Assembly: GCA_028285035.1 (NCBI GenBank)
Contig: JANQQF010000123.1
Span: 39,073 to 103,072 of the forward strand
Source: Phycisphaerae bacterium
GTDB taxonomy: Bacteria; Chloroflexota; Anaerolineae; 4572-78; J111
Direction of reading: 5' to 3'
DNA: 64,000 bases
Each line of letters opens with the position of its first letter. Position 1 is the stretch's first letter. The position numbers and the translations under genes are program-made. Positions 45,256 to 53,461 of the stretch are shown in pieces. Below the pieces are notes generated by a model, which had not been told where the DNA came from, made no database searches, and saw only the letters and a program-made list of their open reading frames with translations.

Positions 45256-46902
45256 CTAAAACTCCTGCGACTCTCCCTCACCACGCACACGCGGCATCAG
45301 GATGAACTCCCATTGGCTGGGCATCTCGCCGACGGGCACTTCGATGATGGTGGGGGCGTTGGTGTCCAGGGCTTCACGCAAGACAGGACGTAACTCGTCG
45401 GGACTGTTGGCCCGCATCCCGACAGCACCAAAGGCTTCGGCCAGCTTGACAAAATCGGGATTGACGAGGTCACTGGCGATAGTGCGACCATCGAATTTAC
45501 GTTGCTGGATGCGCTTCACATTGCCGTAGGCATCATCACGGAACACAATGGCTGTGAGCGGAATATTGTATTTCACAGCGGTCGCAATTTCCGATGAGGT
45601 GTACAAGAAGCCCCCATCGCCGCTAACCAACAATGTCTTTTTGTCGGGCATTGCGTGTTGCACGCCCAAAGCCGTGGCATAGCCCCAGCCGAGGGTGCCA
45701 GCGTAGCCTGCCGAGATGAAGGTGCGGGGTTTGTAAACAGGGTAGGCTAACTGACCAGTGAAGCCCACCTGCGTCAAATCCTTGACCAAAATACCGTTCT
45801 CCGGCATTTCGGAACGAATGACGGAGAGGAAGGAAAGTTGTGGCTCTAAAAAAGCCATTTTCTGACGAATTTCGCTACGCAGACTGGCCAATTCAGGCTC
45901 ACGGCTCTCACGTTTTTTGTTGACCTTCGCCGTTTCATCGACCAAGCGGGTCACAGACTGATGGGCATCGCCGACAATGCCGACGGCGACCGGATTTTGC
46001 CGACCAATCTCGGTCGGGTCGATATTGATCTGAATGACTTTGATGTCGTCATCCAAGCCCCAGCCTGACTGCGGCGGCAAGAAGCGGGTGCCGATCGCCA
46101 CCACAACATCGACGCTCTTCCACAGTTCGTGGGCCATCGGCCACGACGCAGCCAGCGGGTGACGATCATCTACCACGCCGCGTCCGGTGCGATTGCTGGT
46201 AAATGGGGCCTGTACTAAATCGACCAATTCACGAATCGGCTCCGAAGCATCCTGCGCCCCACCCCCTAAGAAAATCAACGGGCGTTCGGCCTCACCGAGC
46301 AGTTTGGCCGCTTCTTTGATGGCATCCTCATCCAGGGCTGGCAACTGCTTTTCAATGGGCGGCAAGACGACATCAGGCGAAACATCCGCAGCCCAAATAT
46401 CCATCGGCACCTCAAGACTAACGGGGCGTGGCACCCCGCTGACCAACTCGGTCATCGCTTTGTGAATTGTTTCAGGCGCAGTCTCGGCATCATACACCCC
46501 AGCCGCGTGCTTTGATAGTTGACTGAGAATCGCCAGTTGGTCGGGGAGTTCGTGTAAGCTGCCATAATTTTTGCCAAGAACAGGCGTGGGGATTTGCCCA
46601 ATCAGGGCGAACACAGGGGCGTACACAGAGTAGGCCGTAGCCATCGCGGTTGAGGCATTGAGCATCCCTTCGCCGGGAACGACGCAGTAGGGCTGTGGCT
46701 TGCCGGTGGCGATGGCCGCGCCCAAGGCCATATACCCAGCCCCTTGCTCGTGACGGGTGACAATGACCTCAAACTCATCGGTATGGTCATATAACACATT
46801 GAAGAAATCATCATTTTGCACACCCGGCAGACAGTAAAAATTAGTCATGCCAAGTTTCTTGAGATACTCAACGATGATACTGGACACATTATGCGTTGTC
46901 AT
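45256..46902 (-). CDS. Thiamine diphosphate-dependent enzyme (acetolactate synthase/decarboxylase-like)
   Basis: 548 residues. The PYR domain (1-170) has the activating Glu in VTRHEQGAGYMALG; the central TPP_enzyme_M domain (about 190-320) binds FAD-like or structural parts; the PP domain has GDGGFLYTSSEIATAVKYNIPLTAIVFRDDAYGN, the thiamine-diphosphate/Mg motif. It belongs to the acetolactate synthase-like, 2-oxoacid decarboxylase branch (benzoylformate or indolepyruvate/phenylpyruvate-type). With a homogentisate dioxygenase, it may decarboxylate an aryl-2-oxoacid. The stop is next to a family D repeat. Confidence 0.85.
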   Translation of the reverse strand: MTTHNVSSIIVEYLKKLGMTNFYCLPGVQNDDFFNVLYDHTDEFEVIVTRHEQGAGYMALGAAIATGKPQPYCVVPGEGMLNASTAMATAYSVYAPVFALIGQIPTPVLGKNYGSLHELPDQLAILSQLSKHAAGVYDAETAPETIHKAMTELVSGVPRPVSLEVPMDIWAADVSPDVVLPPIEKQLPALDEDAIKEAAKLLGEAERPLIFLGGGAQDASEPIRELVDLVQAPFTSNRTGRGVVDDRHPLAASWPMAHELWKSVDVVVAIGTRFLPPQSGWGLDDDIKVIQINIDPTEIGRQNPVAVGIVGDAHQSVTRLVDETAKVNKKRESREPELASLRSEIRQKMAFLEPQLSFLSVIRSEMPENGILVKDLTQVGFTGQLAYPVYKPRTFISAGYAGTLGWGYATALGVQHAMPDKKTLLVSGDGGFLYTSSEIATAVKYNIPLTAIVFRDDAYGNVKRIQQRKFDGRTIASDLVNPDFVKLAEAFGAVGMRANSPDELRPVLREALDTNAPTIIEVPVGEMPSQWEFILMPRVRGEGESQEF

Positions 46903-47069
46903 AAAATTGCTCCACTTTGAGGTAAATTTGCGTAAGGGAATATCAGCGCAAGGGTTGTCAAAGACGACCCTACGTAATCTTTCAAATATGATGAAAGTAG
47001 AAGTGTGACTTATGCGACAAAAGAAGGGATGAAATAGATAACACCCATTTCATCCCCAATGCCTAAGTT

Positions 47070-48320
47070 TTAAGCGTGTATGCCGTTTTTGCCATTAACA
47101 CCATTCGTGCCATTGGCCTCGATCAATTGATAGGCTGGCTTAAAGTCAATCTGTTTAGCCTGATCGTACCAAGACGTAGAATAGCCTTCGACCTCTCCCT
47201 CAAGCGCGGCCTGTGAGCAGAAAAGGGCGTGGGTGGTGTCCACATTGATGGCAGTTTCTTGAGCGATACGAATTTCGCCCGTTCGATTGGCTTCTTCCTG
47301 AGCTTTGCGGTCGCGTTCCCAGGCGATAGGGTGCGGCCCATGGTCCAAACCAGCCGGATGCAGGGTCATCATCCCCGGTTCAATGCCCCCCCGGGAGAAG
47401 AACTCACCATCGTGATAGAAGATGAATTCATCGTAGTCGATGTTGCGGTGATAGAAGGGCAAGCGGAGCGTCTCTTTATCGCCAATGGTGCGGGGGGCAA
47501 AAGTGGTGATGAGGGCATCTTCACTCTGGAAGGTGGTGTTGGCTGTGGGGATAACGTGATTAGTCAACATCGAAACGGGTCGAATATCGCGCACATTCAA
47601 CACGTAAGGGGTCAAATTCCCTTTCCAACCTACCACATTAGTCAGGGGGTTGAAATCGTAATAAATTCTGGAGAGACGGCCTAATCGCTTCATCCGAACT
47701 TCATACTCATCCTGCTTCCATTCCTCGCGGGGCGCATCAAAATCGGGGAGACGCAACACCCCTTTATCAAAAATGGCGTGTGGCCCCAACAAGCCCCGAT
47801 CCGGAATTTGAAAGGCCATGCGTGACTCGGTAGTAATAATAAAGGTATCACTACTTTCGGGGATCACTCGATACAGACTACCACGGGGCATATAGATATA
47901 ATCGCCACGCTCATACTCAACCACGCCAAATTCGGTTTCAATCCGCCCGTGCCCCTGATGGACAAAGTGCATTTCATCACCGTCAACGGTCCGATAAATG
48001 AAAGGCATTTTTTCCTGACGCTTGCTCAGAAAAATGGAGAGTGTTTTCTTACCACACCACACGGCCCCGGTCATCAATTCCAGGGGCATCCCCGCTGGAT
48101 CAACCGCATCTTTTGGGGTCAATTTGCGGCCATCGATAGCGCGGGGTTGCATATCGCCCTCGACGCGATTCCAGTGTGAGGGTGGTTCTTCAACATAGAG
48201 GTGGGTAGCCTCTTCGCTAAAGAACCCTTCGCGGGCAAACTCTAACTCGTACGTTCCCTCAGGCACGCCGACATGGGCCTGGGGCGTGTATCGACCACGG
48301 GTAATTGGAAAATTAGGCAT
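47070..48320 (-). CDS. hmgA: Homogentisate 1,2-dioxygenase
   Basis: 416 residues. The HGD core is intact: NPLTNVVGWKGNLTPYVLNV, then FYHRNIDYDEFIFYHDGEFF, then GGIEPGMMTLHPAGLDHGPHP; the Fe ligands are the His in PFYHRN, the Glu in YDEF and the His in LDHGPHP. Homogentisate is opened to maleylacetoacetate, in tyrosine or phenylalanine breakdown. AATGGAGGA precedes the ATG. The C-terminus ends in an unusual NGTNGVNGKNGIHA tail. Fumarylacetoacetase lies divergent next door; no maleylacetoacetate isomerase is seen in the window. Confidence 0.9.
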   Translation of the reverse strand: MPNFPITRGRYTPQAHVGVPEGTYELEFAREGFFSEEATHLYVEEPPSHWNRVEGDMQPRAIDGRKLTPKDAVDPAGMPLELMTGAVWCGKKTLSIFLSKRQEKMPFIYRTVDGDEMHFVHQGHGRIETEFGVVEYERGDYIYMPRGSLYRVIPESSDTFIITTESRMAFQIPDRGLLGPHAIFDKGVLRLPDFDAPREEWKQDEYEVRMKRLGRLSRIYYDFNPLTNVVGWKGNLTPYVLNVRDIRPVSMLTNHVIPTANTTFQSEDALITTFAPRTIGDKETLRLPFYHRNIDYDEFIFYHDGEFFSRGGIEPGMMTLHPAGLDHGPHPIAWERDRKAQEEANRTGEIRIAQETAINVDTTHALFCSQAALEGEVEGYSTSWYDQAKQIDFKPAYQLIEANGTNGVNGKNGIHA

Positions 48321-48400
48321 AACGATCCTCCATTAATAATATTTGCTAAAGGATTATATATTGATACAAAATCCGCTAAAAAACAATCTTTTGATTGATT

Positions 48401-48480
48401 GGTAGCAAGGTAACAAGTCACAAAGTCCAAAATGGTTCAGAGCAAGTATTATTGCGGCCTTGCTACTTTGAATCTTTGCC
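48401..48480. repeat. Dispersed repeat, family C
   Basis: GGTAGCAAGGTAACAAGTCA at one end and CTTGCTACTTTGAATCTTTG at the other form an imperfect inverted repeat of the kind at 8613-8680 and 26357-26423, in the hmgA/fahA intergenic gap. Confidence 0.55.
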
Positions 48481-48550
48481 GGAATGTTATATTTGTTATG
48501 TCAGTAAATGTATTTTTAATGACCACTAAATCATTGATGAATGGGGCAAT

Positions 48551-48609
48551 TTGACACGATTATAAGCTAAGTTTACAATCGCGTCAAATCAATGGAATTT
48601 AATTCCATT
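48551..48609 (+). promoter_or_regulatory. Near-consensus promoter with IclR-box palindrome
   Basis: TTGACA (48551-48556), 17 bases, TACAAT (48574-48579). Within the promoter, TTGACACGATT and AATCGCGTCAA form an 11-bp inverted repeat with one mismatch. Just after the predicted start site is the perfect 19-bp palindrome AATGGAATT-T-AATTCCATT (48591-48609), whose core TGGAATTTAATTCCA matches the IclR consensus TGGAAATNATTTCCA at all specified positions but two. It would repress the FAH gene and, by proximity, hmgA. Confidence 0.7.
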
Positions 48610-48650
48610 CAATGGAAATTCAGCAAAGAAATCATTATTGGAGGAACCCT

Positions 48651-49646
48651 ATGAAACTTGCTAGTTTAAAGGAAGGCGGGCGTGATGGCACGCTCATCGT
48701 TGTTAATCGAGCGTTGACCGAGGCGATCAAGGCCACAGACATTGCAACCACGATGCAGGCGGCGATTGAGGAATGGGACACGACTGCCCCGAAACTCAAC
48801 GAGGTGTTCGAGCAGTTGGAAGCAGGTAATCATCCCGATTCATTCCCCTTAGTGGTGGATGATTTAGCCAGCCCCTTCCCCCGTGCGTACCAATTTTTGG
48901 ATGGCTCAGTCTATCTGCATCATATGAAAAAAGCCCGAGCCGCCCGTGGCGCAGCGATGCCGCCCAATTATGAGACTGAGCCGTTGATGTATCAGGGGAT
49001 GAGCCACGCCTTCTGTGCGCCAACAGAGCCAATGACCTTCCCGACCGATGAGTTGCTGGTCGATTTTGAGGGCGAGGTGGTCGTTGTGACGGATGACGTG
49101 CCAATGGGCGTTACACCTGAAGAGGCGGGGAAACACATCAAGCTCCTGATGTTGCTCAATGATTTTACCCTGCGCGCGTTGACCAAAACGGAGTTACCCA
49201 AGAGCTTTGGTTTTCTGCAAGCCAAGCCAAATAACGCGTTCTCGCCTGTCGCCATCACCCTTGATGAGTTGGGCGACAAGTGGGACGGGCAAATGCCTGA
49301 TGTCAACGTCACCTCGAAGATTAATGGGGAATGGTTTGGTAGTCCCAATGCGGCCAAGGATTACTGGTTCAGCTATCCCCAACTGATCGCCCACGCTGCA
49401 AAAAGCCGCGAGTTAAGCGCGGGTACAATCATCGGGGCGGGTACAGTTTCCAATGAGTCGGATGAGTCAGGCTATGGTTCGATCTCTGAGGCCCAAACCG
49501 ATGAGAAGTTCAAGCACGGCTCACCCAAAACAGGCTTTCTCAAGTTTGGTGATGTGGTCAGCGTGGAAGCACTCGATGACGCGGGGAACTCAATTTTCGG
49601 GGCAATTGTCAATGAGATTGCGCCTTACAAACGCCAATCTCAATAA
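48651..49646 (+). CDS. fahA: Fumarylacetoacetase (FAH family)
   Basis: 331 residues from the ATG at 48651, with TTGGAGGA upstream (a longer in-frame start at 48612 lies in the palindromic operator region). The FAH fold is recognisable: LMYQGMSHAFCAPTEPMTF, then DFEGEVVVVTDDVPMGVTPEEA, LLMLLNDFTLRALTKTEL, KSFGFLQAKPNNAFSPVA and GTIIGAGTVSN. It hydrolyses fumarylacetoacetate (or maleylacetoacetate directly) to fumarate and acetoacetate, the last step after hmgA. Divergent promoter and operator precede it. Confidence 0.88.
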   Translation: MKLASLKEGGRDGTLIVVNRALTEAIKATDIATTMQAAIEEWDTTAPKLNEVFEQLEAGNHPDSFPLVVDDLASPFPRAYQFLDGSVYLHHMKKARAARGAAMPPNYETEPLMYQGMSHAFCAPTEPMTFPTDELLVDFEGEVVVVTDDVPMGVTPEEAGKHIKLLMLLNDFTLRALTKTELPKSFGFLQAKPNNAFSPVAITLDELGDKWDGQMPDVNVTSKINGEWFGSPNAAKDYWFSYPQLIAHAAKSRELSAGTIIGAGTVSNESDESGYGSISEAQTDEKFKHGSPKTGFLKFGDVVSVEALDDAGNSIFGAIVNEIAPYKRQSQ

Positions 49647-49740
49647 AATGCGCAATTTTCGAGAAGCAAAAATAGAACAACCGTGCTACACTATTGCTGT
49701 CCAATTGATAAAATATGATCTTCTCAAAGGAGTAACATCA

Positions 49741-50154
49741 ATGATTAGCAAATTGACGCATTTAACGATTTATGTACTTGACCAAAGTGCGGCCCACGAC
49801 GTTTATGTAAACAAATTGGGGTGCAAAGTACACACGGATATGACAATGGAGGGTGGCTTTCGTTGGTTGACCGTCACCCCACCCGACCAGCCTGACGTGC
49901 AAATCGTGCTGGCTGAACCTAATCCGCCGATGTTTAATGACGAGCAGGCAAAAATTGTCCGGGGTTTACTAGAAGCCAATGCAATGGGTGGTGGCGTGTG
50001 GGCGACTGAAGATTGCCATAAAGATTACGAGGCTCTCAAGGGAAAAGGGATTGAGTTCATCAAGCCGCCAACCGAGGAGTTTTATGGTACTGAGGCCCTG
50101 TTTCGGGATGGTTGTGGAAATTGGTTTAGCTTAACCCAGCAAACAGGGGAATAA
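49741..50154 (+). CDS. Small VOC-family protein
   Basis: 137 residues, start at the ATG with AAAGGAGTAACATCA before it. Two glyoxalase-like halves: KLTHLTIYVLDQSAAHDVYVNKLGCKVHTDM and GGGVWATEDCHKDYEALKGKGIEFIKPP, then FRDGCGNWFSLTQQTG. The GNWF/H pattern is typical of the VOC superfamily. It lies 94 bases after the FAH gene and is probably co-transcribed. It could be an isomerase, a dioxygenase partner or a bleomycin-type binding protein; it is a candidate for the missing step, but this is only inference. Confidence 0.78.
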   Translation: MISKLTHLTIYVLDQSAAHDVYVNKLGCKVHTDMTMEGGFRWLTVTPPDQPDVQIVLAEPNPPMFNDEQAKIVRGLLEANAMGGGVWATEDCHKDYEALKGKGIEFIKPPTEEFYGTEALFRDGCGNWFSLTQQTGE

Positions 50155-50203
50155 TTGTGAATAGTGAATTATGAATTGTGAAGTTTTAATGAAATGAATA
50201 ACT

Positions 50204-50228
50204 CCCCTTCTCCCGATGGGAGAAGGGG
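50204..50228. terminator. Hairpin of the common CTTCTCCC/GGGAGAAG type
   Basis: CCCCTTCTCCC-GAT-GGGAGAAGGGG is a perfect 11-bp stem between convergent VOC and thyX genes, followed by GCTGGGGGATGAGGG. It resembles a repeat common in many bacteria and can also act as a terminator. Confidence 0.55.
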
Positions 50229-50248
50229 CTGGGGGATGAGGGTAATCC

Positions 50249-50953
50249 TTACGCCCCCTTACTCAACACATATTCCTCAAATGCCTCCGCCGTCCACGGC
50301 AGAGCGGGCTTGAAGAAGTTATCGTAGAGAGCCTGTGCATACACCCGAATTTCCTCTTGGGCATCCGGGGCCATTCGCAAGCTCAAAAAATGCATCAAAT
50401 TGTGGGCGTCCGTTTTAACCACCCAGGTATAGTAAACGGCAAAACCGGGTAGAAATAGTCGGGCTTGCTCTTTGGCCACGCCAGTTTGAAGGGCTTGTTC
50501 GTAAAGCTCATAGCCCCGGTCGTAGTGGGAGATGAGTTCGGCGGTCAAACGCTCATCCTCAGCCGGGTCAATGGTCCCTTCACTCCCCTGCTTATTGTCT
50601 TTGGCTTGCCGTCGCCAAACATCCGGCACATAGAAGTCGTCCTCTTTAAATGGCGTGTATCGACCGCTCTGGGCATTGTAGTGCGCTGCCCGATGTCGAG
50701 CCCATTGCCACCACGTGACCAACGGGGCACGCACCCGAAATTTGAATTCCACCTGCTCAAAAGGTGAGGTGTGACGATGCCGAAGCAGGTAAAACAGCAG
50801 TTTTTTATCCTGCTCCGGTCCTTTACTCTCCCCCAAAAATGAAACACGGGCCGCGTTCACAATGGCCAGATCATCTCCCATCACATCTTGTAATTCAAGC
50901 CAGCCTTTATCCAAAATATCAACCCGTTGCCCAATCAAATCCTGAATTGACAC
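50249..50953 (-). CDS. thyX: Flavin-dependent thymidylate synthase
   Basis: 234 residues from GTG 50953 (GGGAGG seven bases upstream). The ThyX motif RHRx7S is present: ARHRAAHYNAQSGRYTPF, within TWWQWARHRAAHYNAQS. RARLFLPGFAVYYTWVVKTDAHNLMHFLSLR carries the dUMP/FAD-binding part. It makes dTMP from dUMP with FADH2 and methylene-THF. Residues usually Ser and Glu inside the motif (RHRxxSxNExS) are His and Ala here. It is a stand-alone housekeeping gene. Confidence 0.9.
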   Translation of the reverse strand: MSIQDLIGQRVDILDKGWLELQDVMGDDLAIVNAARVSFLGESKGPEQDKKLLFYLLRHRHTSPFEQVEFKFRVRAPLVTWWQWARHRAAHYNAQSGRYTPFKEDDFYVPDVWRRQAKDNKQGSEGTIDPAEDERLTAELISHYDRGYELYEQALQTGVAKEQARLFLPGFAVYYTWVVKTDAHNLMHFLSLRMAPDAQEEIRVYAQALYDNFFKPALPWTAEAFEEYVLSKGA

Positions 50954-51160
50954 GTTTAATCCTCCCAATAATTGAATTCGTCGATTATACACGTTAAAAT
51001 AGACACTGAGCAAGGGGGTAGATAGGGTTTCGGGATGGACAGGATAGGAAATGGAAGTGTTATTACATCCAATATTTTTGGAAGGATGGAAGGGTGTGGG
51101 TTCTTTCGTTGAAATTGTCTTGTAATGAATAGAGATAATCGATGAGGATACTGGGGAATA

Positions 51161-51793
51161 ATGGATCGTAACACCATTTTGTTTTATGTGACGGCGGTTA
51201 TTGGTTTGGTGGTGATGACGTTTTTTTCAACGCAACAGGCTGAGATCTCGGAGATTGCAGCGTTACCTGCCCCGACGCTGGATTTGTCGCAACCAACACT
51301 GATCCCCACGGAAACGCCACCTCCACCGCCTTGCCCCCCAACCGTCAATACCTTACAACGGCGTTATCTGCCGTCCTCGGAAATATCAACCAACACCCTT
51401 ACCTTACAAGCCTGGATTCCCATTAGCCCTATCAATCTGGCTGGCGTGGTTTATGCCTCGGATTGTGAGACCCCGTTGCCCAACACCCTGGTTCGACTCC
51501 AGGTGCAAGATCAAGAGACCACGACCTGGCTCCAAATGCGAACTGATGAAAAAGGGCAATATCGCTTCACCCTGATTGGGCGTGAGGATGAAATCGGACA
51601 AAATCCCCCCCGTTTGGGGCTATTTTTTCAAGTAAGCACCCCAGACAAAAAACCCTCATTCGATCAAAATCTCTTTGGCGGTGATCTTCACCTCACCTCA
51701 GAAATTTTTCCCTCTGTAGCCACAATGAGCATTCAACAGGAGTTTGCCAACGGGGCCTTTGACATTGTTTTGCCCGTAGATGGGGTAGAGTAA
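51161..51793 (+). CDS. Exported protein with carboxypeptidase-regulatory-like domain
   Basis: 210 residues. A signal anchor (about 6-22) is followed by a Thr/Pro-rich segment (LPAPTLDLSQPTLIPTETPPPPPCPP) and a beta domain (ISPINLAGVVYASDCETPLPNTLVRLQVQDQETTTWLQMRTDEKGQYRFTLIG), like an intradiol-dioxygenase-type or carboxypeptidase-regulatory fold: PLPNTLVRLQV then DEKGQYRFTLIG. It lacks the Tyr/His iron ligands, so it is not predicted to be catalytic. Function unknown. It lies downstream of thyX on the other strand. Confidence 0.7.
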   Translation: MDRNTILFYVTAVIGLVVMTFFSTQQAEISEIAALPAPTLDLSQPTLIPTETPPPPPCPPTVNTLQRRYLPSSEISTNTLTLQAWIPISPINLAGVVYASDCETPLPNTLVRLQVQDQETTTWLQMRTDEKGQYRFTLIGREDEIGQNPPRLGLFFQVSTPDKKPSFDQNLFGGDLHLTSEIFPSVATMSIQQEFANGAFDIVLPVDGVE

Positions 51794-51802
51794 TAGTATT
51801 GA

Positions 51803-51847
51803 AAGCTTGGAAGGGTGAACTAAATAATCTTCCAGCCTTCCAAGCTT
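51803..51847. repeat. 12-bp inverted repeat, family E
   Basis: AAGCTTGGAAGG and CCTTCCAAGCTT are perfect complements around a 21-base loop, ten bases after the stop of the exported-protein gene. Confidence 0.6.
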
Positions 51848-51965
51848 CCACAACATTCGTTCCCTAAATTCATCATATCCCCCTCAATCTCCACCCACCC
51901 CCTACCGACATTTAAAACCCCACTTGCATTACCCCCTCTTTTTGTTATAATTGAATTGTAACGCC

Positions 51966-52038
<73 letters not shown>

Positions 52039-52225
52039 TGTAAACCATTAGTAAACTCACCTGACGCCATCAGTCGTTTTTGACTGGTGGTATTTTTTTG
52101 TCCACTTCAATCAAACCTCACACGTCGGTGTACGGGTTTTGTACGAGGCTTTATACTAGCTCCTGTTAACTTATGCAACAATTTGGTGAATAGAGAAATT
52201 TAATTGCTAAGGTGAGAATCGTAAA

Positions 52226-52258
52226 AACAAAAAGACCTCCTGATGAGGTCTTTTTGTT
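52226..52258. terminator. 14-bp bidirectional terminator
   Basis: AACAAAAAGACCTC/GAGGTCTTTTTGTT with a CTGAT loop. It serves the minus-strand hypothetical gene ending at 52271 and possibly transcripts from the tRNA side. Confidence 0.8.
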
Positions 52259-52270
52259 TTAGTCAAGCCC

Positions 52271-52849
52271 TTACTTCTTGCGCATCGTAATAGGATTTTC
52301 TGCACCACCGGCCCACTTGATGATCTTACCGTCTCGGCTCACATCTCCGTAGAATGCGTGCAGGTCTCCTGCGCCATCGGGGTCAAGCCATTTATTCCCC
52401 TGAAGCACACCTTTTAATTGAGGGCCTGAATCAGCTCGATTAGCCAAGTCGATCCCGCCATAGAGTTGGCCATTGTGGGTGAGACGCAGGGTATAGTTGC
52501 CAATTTTATCTAGGTGGAGACCCTCAGCAGGCGCATCAATGGTGATATCACCGTAATTTGAGGTCCAATCTCCCACCAAATCTGCCAAGTTTCCGGCCCA
52601 AGGTTTCTGATTGGGCGGAATGTTTGCATCAATATGGCTCCACCATTCATAGTTCGTCCACAAAATTAATAACTCATCCCCAGTCCCTTGTACAACAGTG
52701 CCTGTAACACCCGCAATCGGTGAGGGATCAATCGTATTTCCATTCAGTTCACCACTACCGATTTCCTGACCCGAAAAAATTAGGCTAGAGCCTTCCTGCT
52801 TAATTTGAACTTCTCCGTGAGTTGTATACCAAGTTCCCGTCAAATCCAT
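52271..52849 (-). CDS. Beta-rich hypothetical protein, two-repeat
   Basis: 192 residues from ATG 52849 (GGAGG eight bases upstream). Two internal repeats are visible: LTGTWYTTHGEVQIKQEGSS and LVGDWTSNYGDITIDAPAEG, each starting G-x-W and followed by alternating strands (YEWWSHID, NYTLRLTHNGQLYGGIDL). No signal peptide. A lipocalin- or avidin-like fold is possible, but no family is certain. It is followed by a strong terminator. Confidence 0.65.
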   Translation of the reverse strand: MDLTGTWYTTHGEVQIKQEGSSLIFSGQEIGSGELNGNTIDPSPIAGVTGTVVQGTGDELLILWTNYEWWSHIDANIPPNQKPWAGNLADLVGDWTSNYGDITIDAPAEGLHLDKIGNYTLRLTHNGQLYGGIDLANRADSGPQLKGVLQGNKWLDPDGAGDLHAFYGDVSRDGKIIKWAGGAENPITMRKK

Positions 52850-53125
52850 TGTAACCGCCTCCATTGGTGATTGATTGTTTAAGTGTGTTATGATTTAAAG
52901 TTAGAGAGCTGAAACCTGTGTGATACCTTAAGGTTTGGCGATTTATTCTACGAAAATTTCTCTAAAAATAAACCGCCAACTACTTAAATAGTGCCTGAAG
53001 TATAAACTATTATAAAGTGAGGGCTAAATCGAGTCGAATTCAGGAGTCGCTTAGCCAACATAGCAGAATACCTGAACCATTTTACCACACTTGTTTTCTA
53101 AACACACTTACCTTATAATTGAAAT

Positions 53126-53224
53126 TATCCTGGACCACACTCCCCACCTGCCACAACCTGTTTCCGTTCTTGCACAATGTTGTGTTATTTATATTAAGCT
53201 TTGCTCTTTTAGCAGAGCTTTTTT
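53126..53224 (+). ncRNA. Candidate small RNA with promoter and terminator
   Basis: TTGTTT (53091-53096), 17 bases, TATAAT (53114-53119) would start a transcript near 53126. It ends at a Rho-independent terminator: stem AAGCTTTGCT/AGCAGAGCTT (one G-U pair) with a CTTTT loop and a T run, 53196-53224. The roughly 100-base span contains a C-rich stretch CACTCCCCACCTGCC and a CACA/TGTG hairpin. It is free of a ribosome site and codes nothing convincing. It lies in a 612-base gap; the rest of the gap, up to 53461, shows nothing else. Confidence 0.4.
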
Positions 53225-53461
53225 GATTAAGGCTTTTCAAGGAATTAAATTCCTTAAAGTAGGACATATGCAAAAGGGCTTGATCTAATCATTACCCATC
53301 TTCGGAAAAGCTTAAGCAATTCCCGAGTCGATCTAGGCTTTTAATGCTTGTCTGCTCTTGACCTGATCAATTGGGATTTATTTTCTTGGAATTGCCTAAG
53401 ATTAATTCGTCATTCGCCCCCAGTCATTTGCACGTTGCAAAATACAAATGGGTAAGAACGA

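Noticed and set aside
48612..48650. Longer start for the fumarylacetoacetase gene
   Set aside because: It would place the start codon inside the operator half-site; GGAGGA before the ATG at 48651 decides.
49453..49740. Long N-terminal extension of the small VOC protein
   Set aside because: It lies inside the fumarylacetoacetase gene in another frame; the ATG at 49741 with AAGGAG starts the recognisable VOC fold.
53082..53288. Short open frames on both strands in the small RNA candidate region
   Set aside because: No ribosome sites, no family, and one reads through the terminator hairpin.
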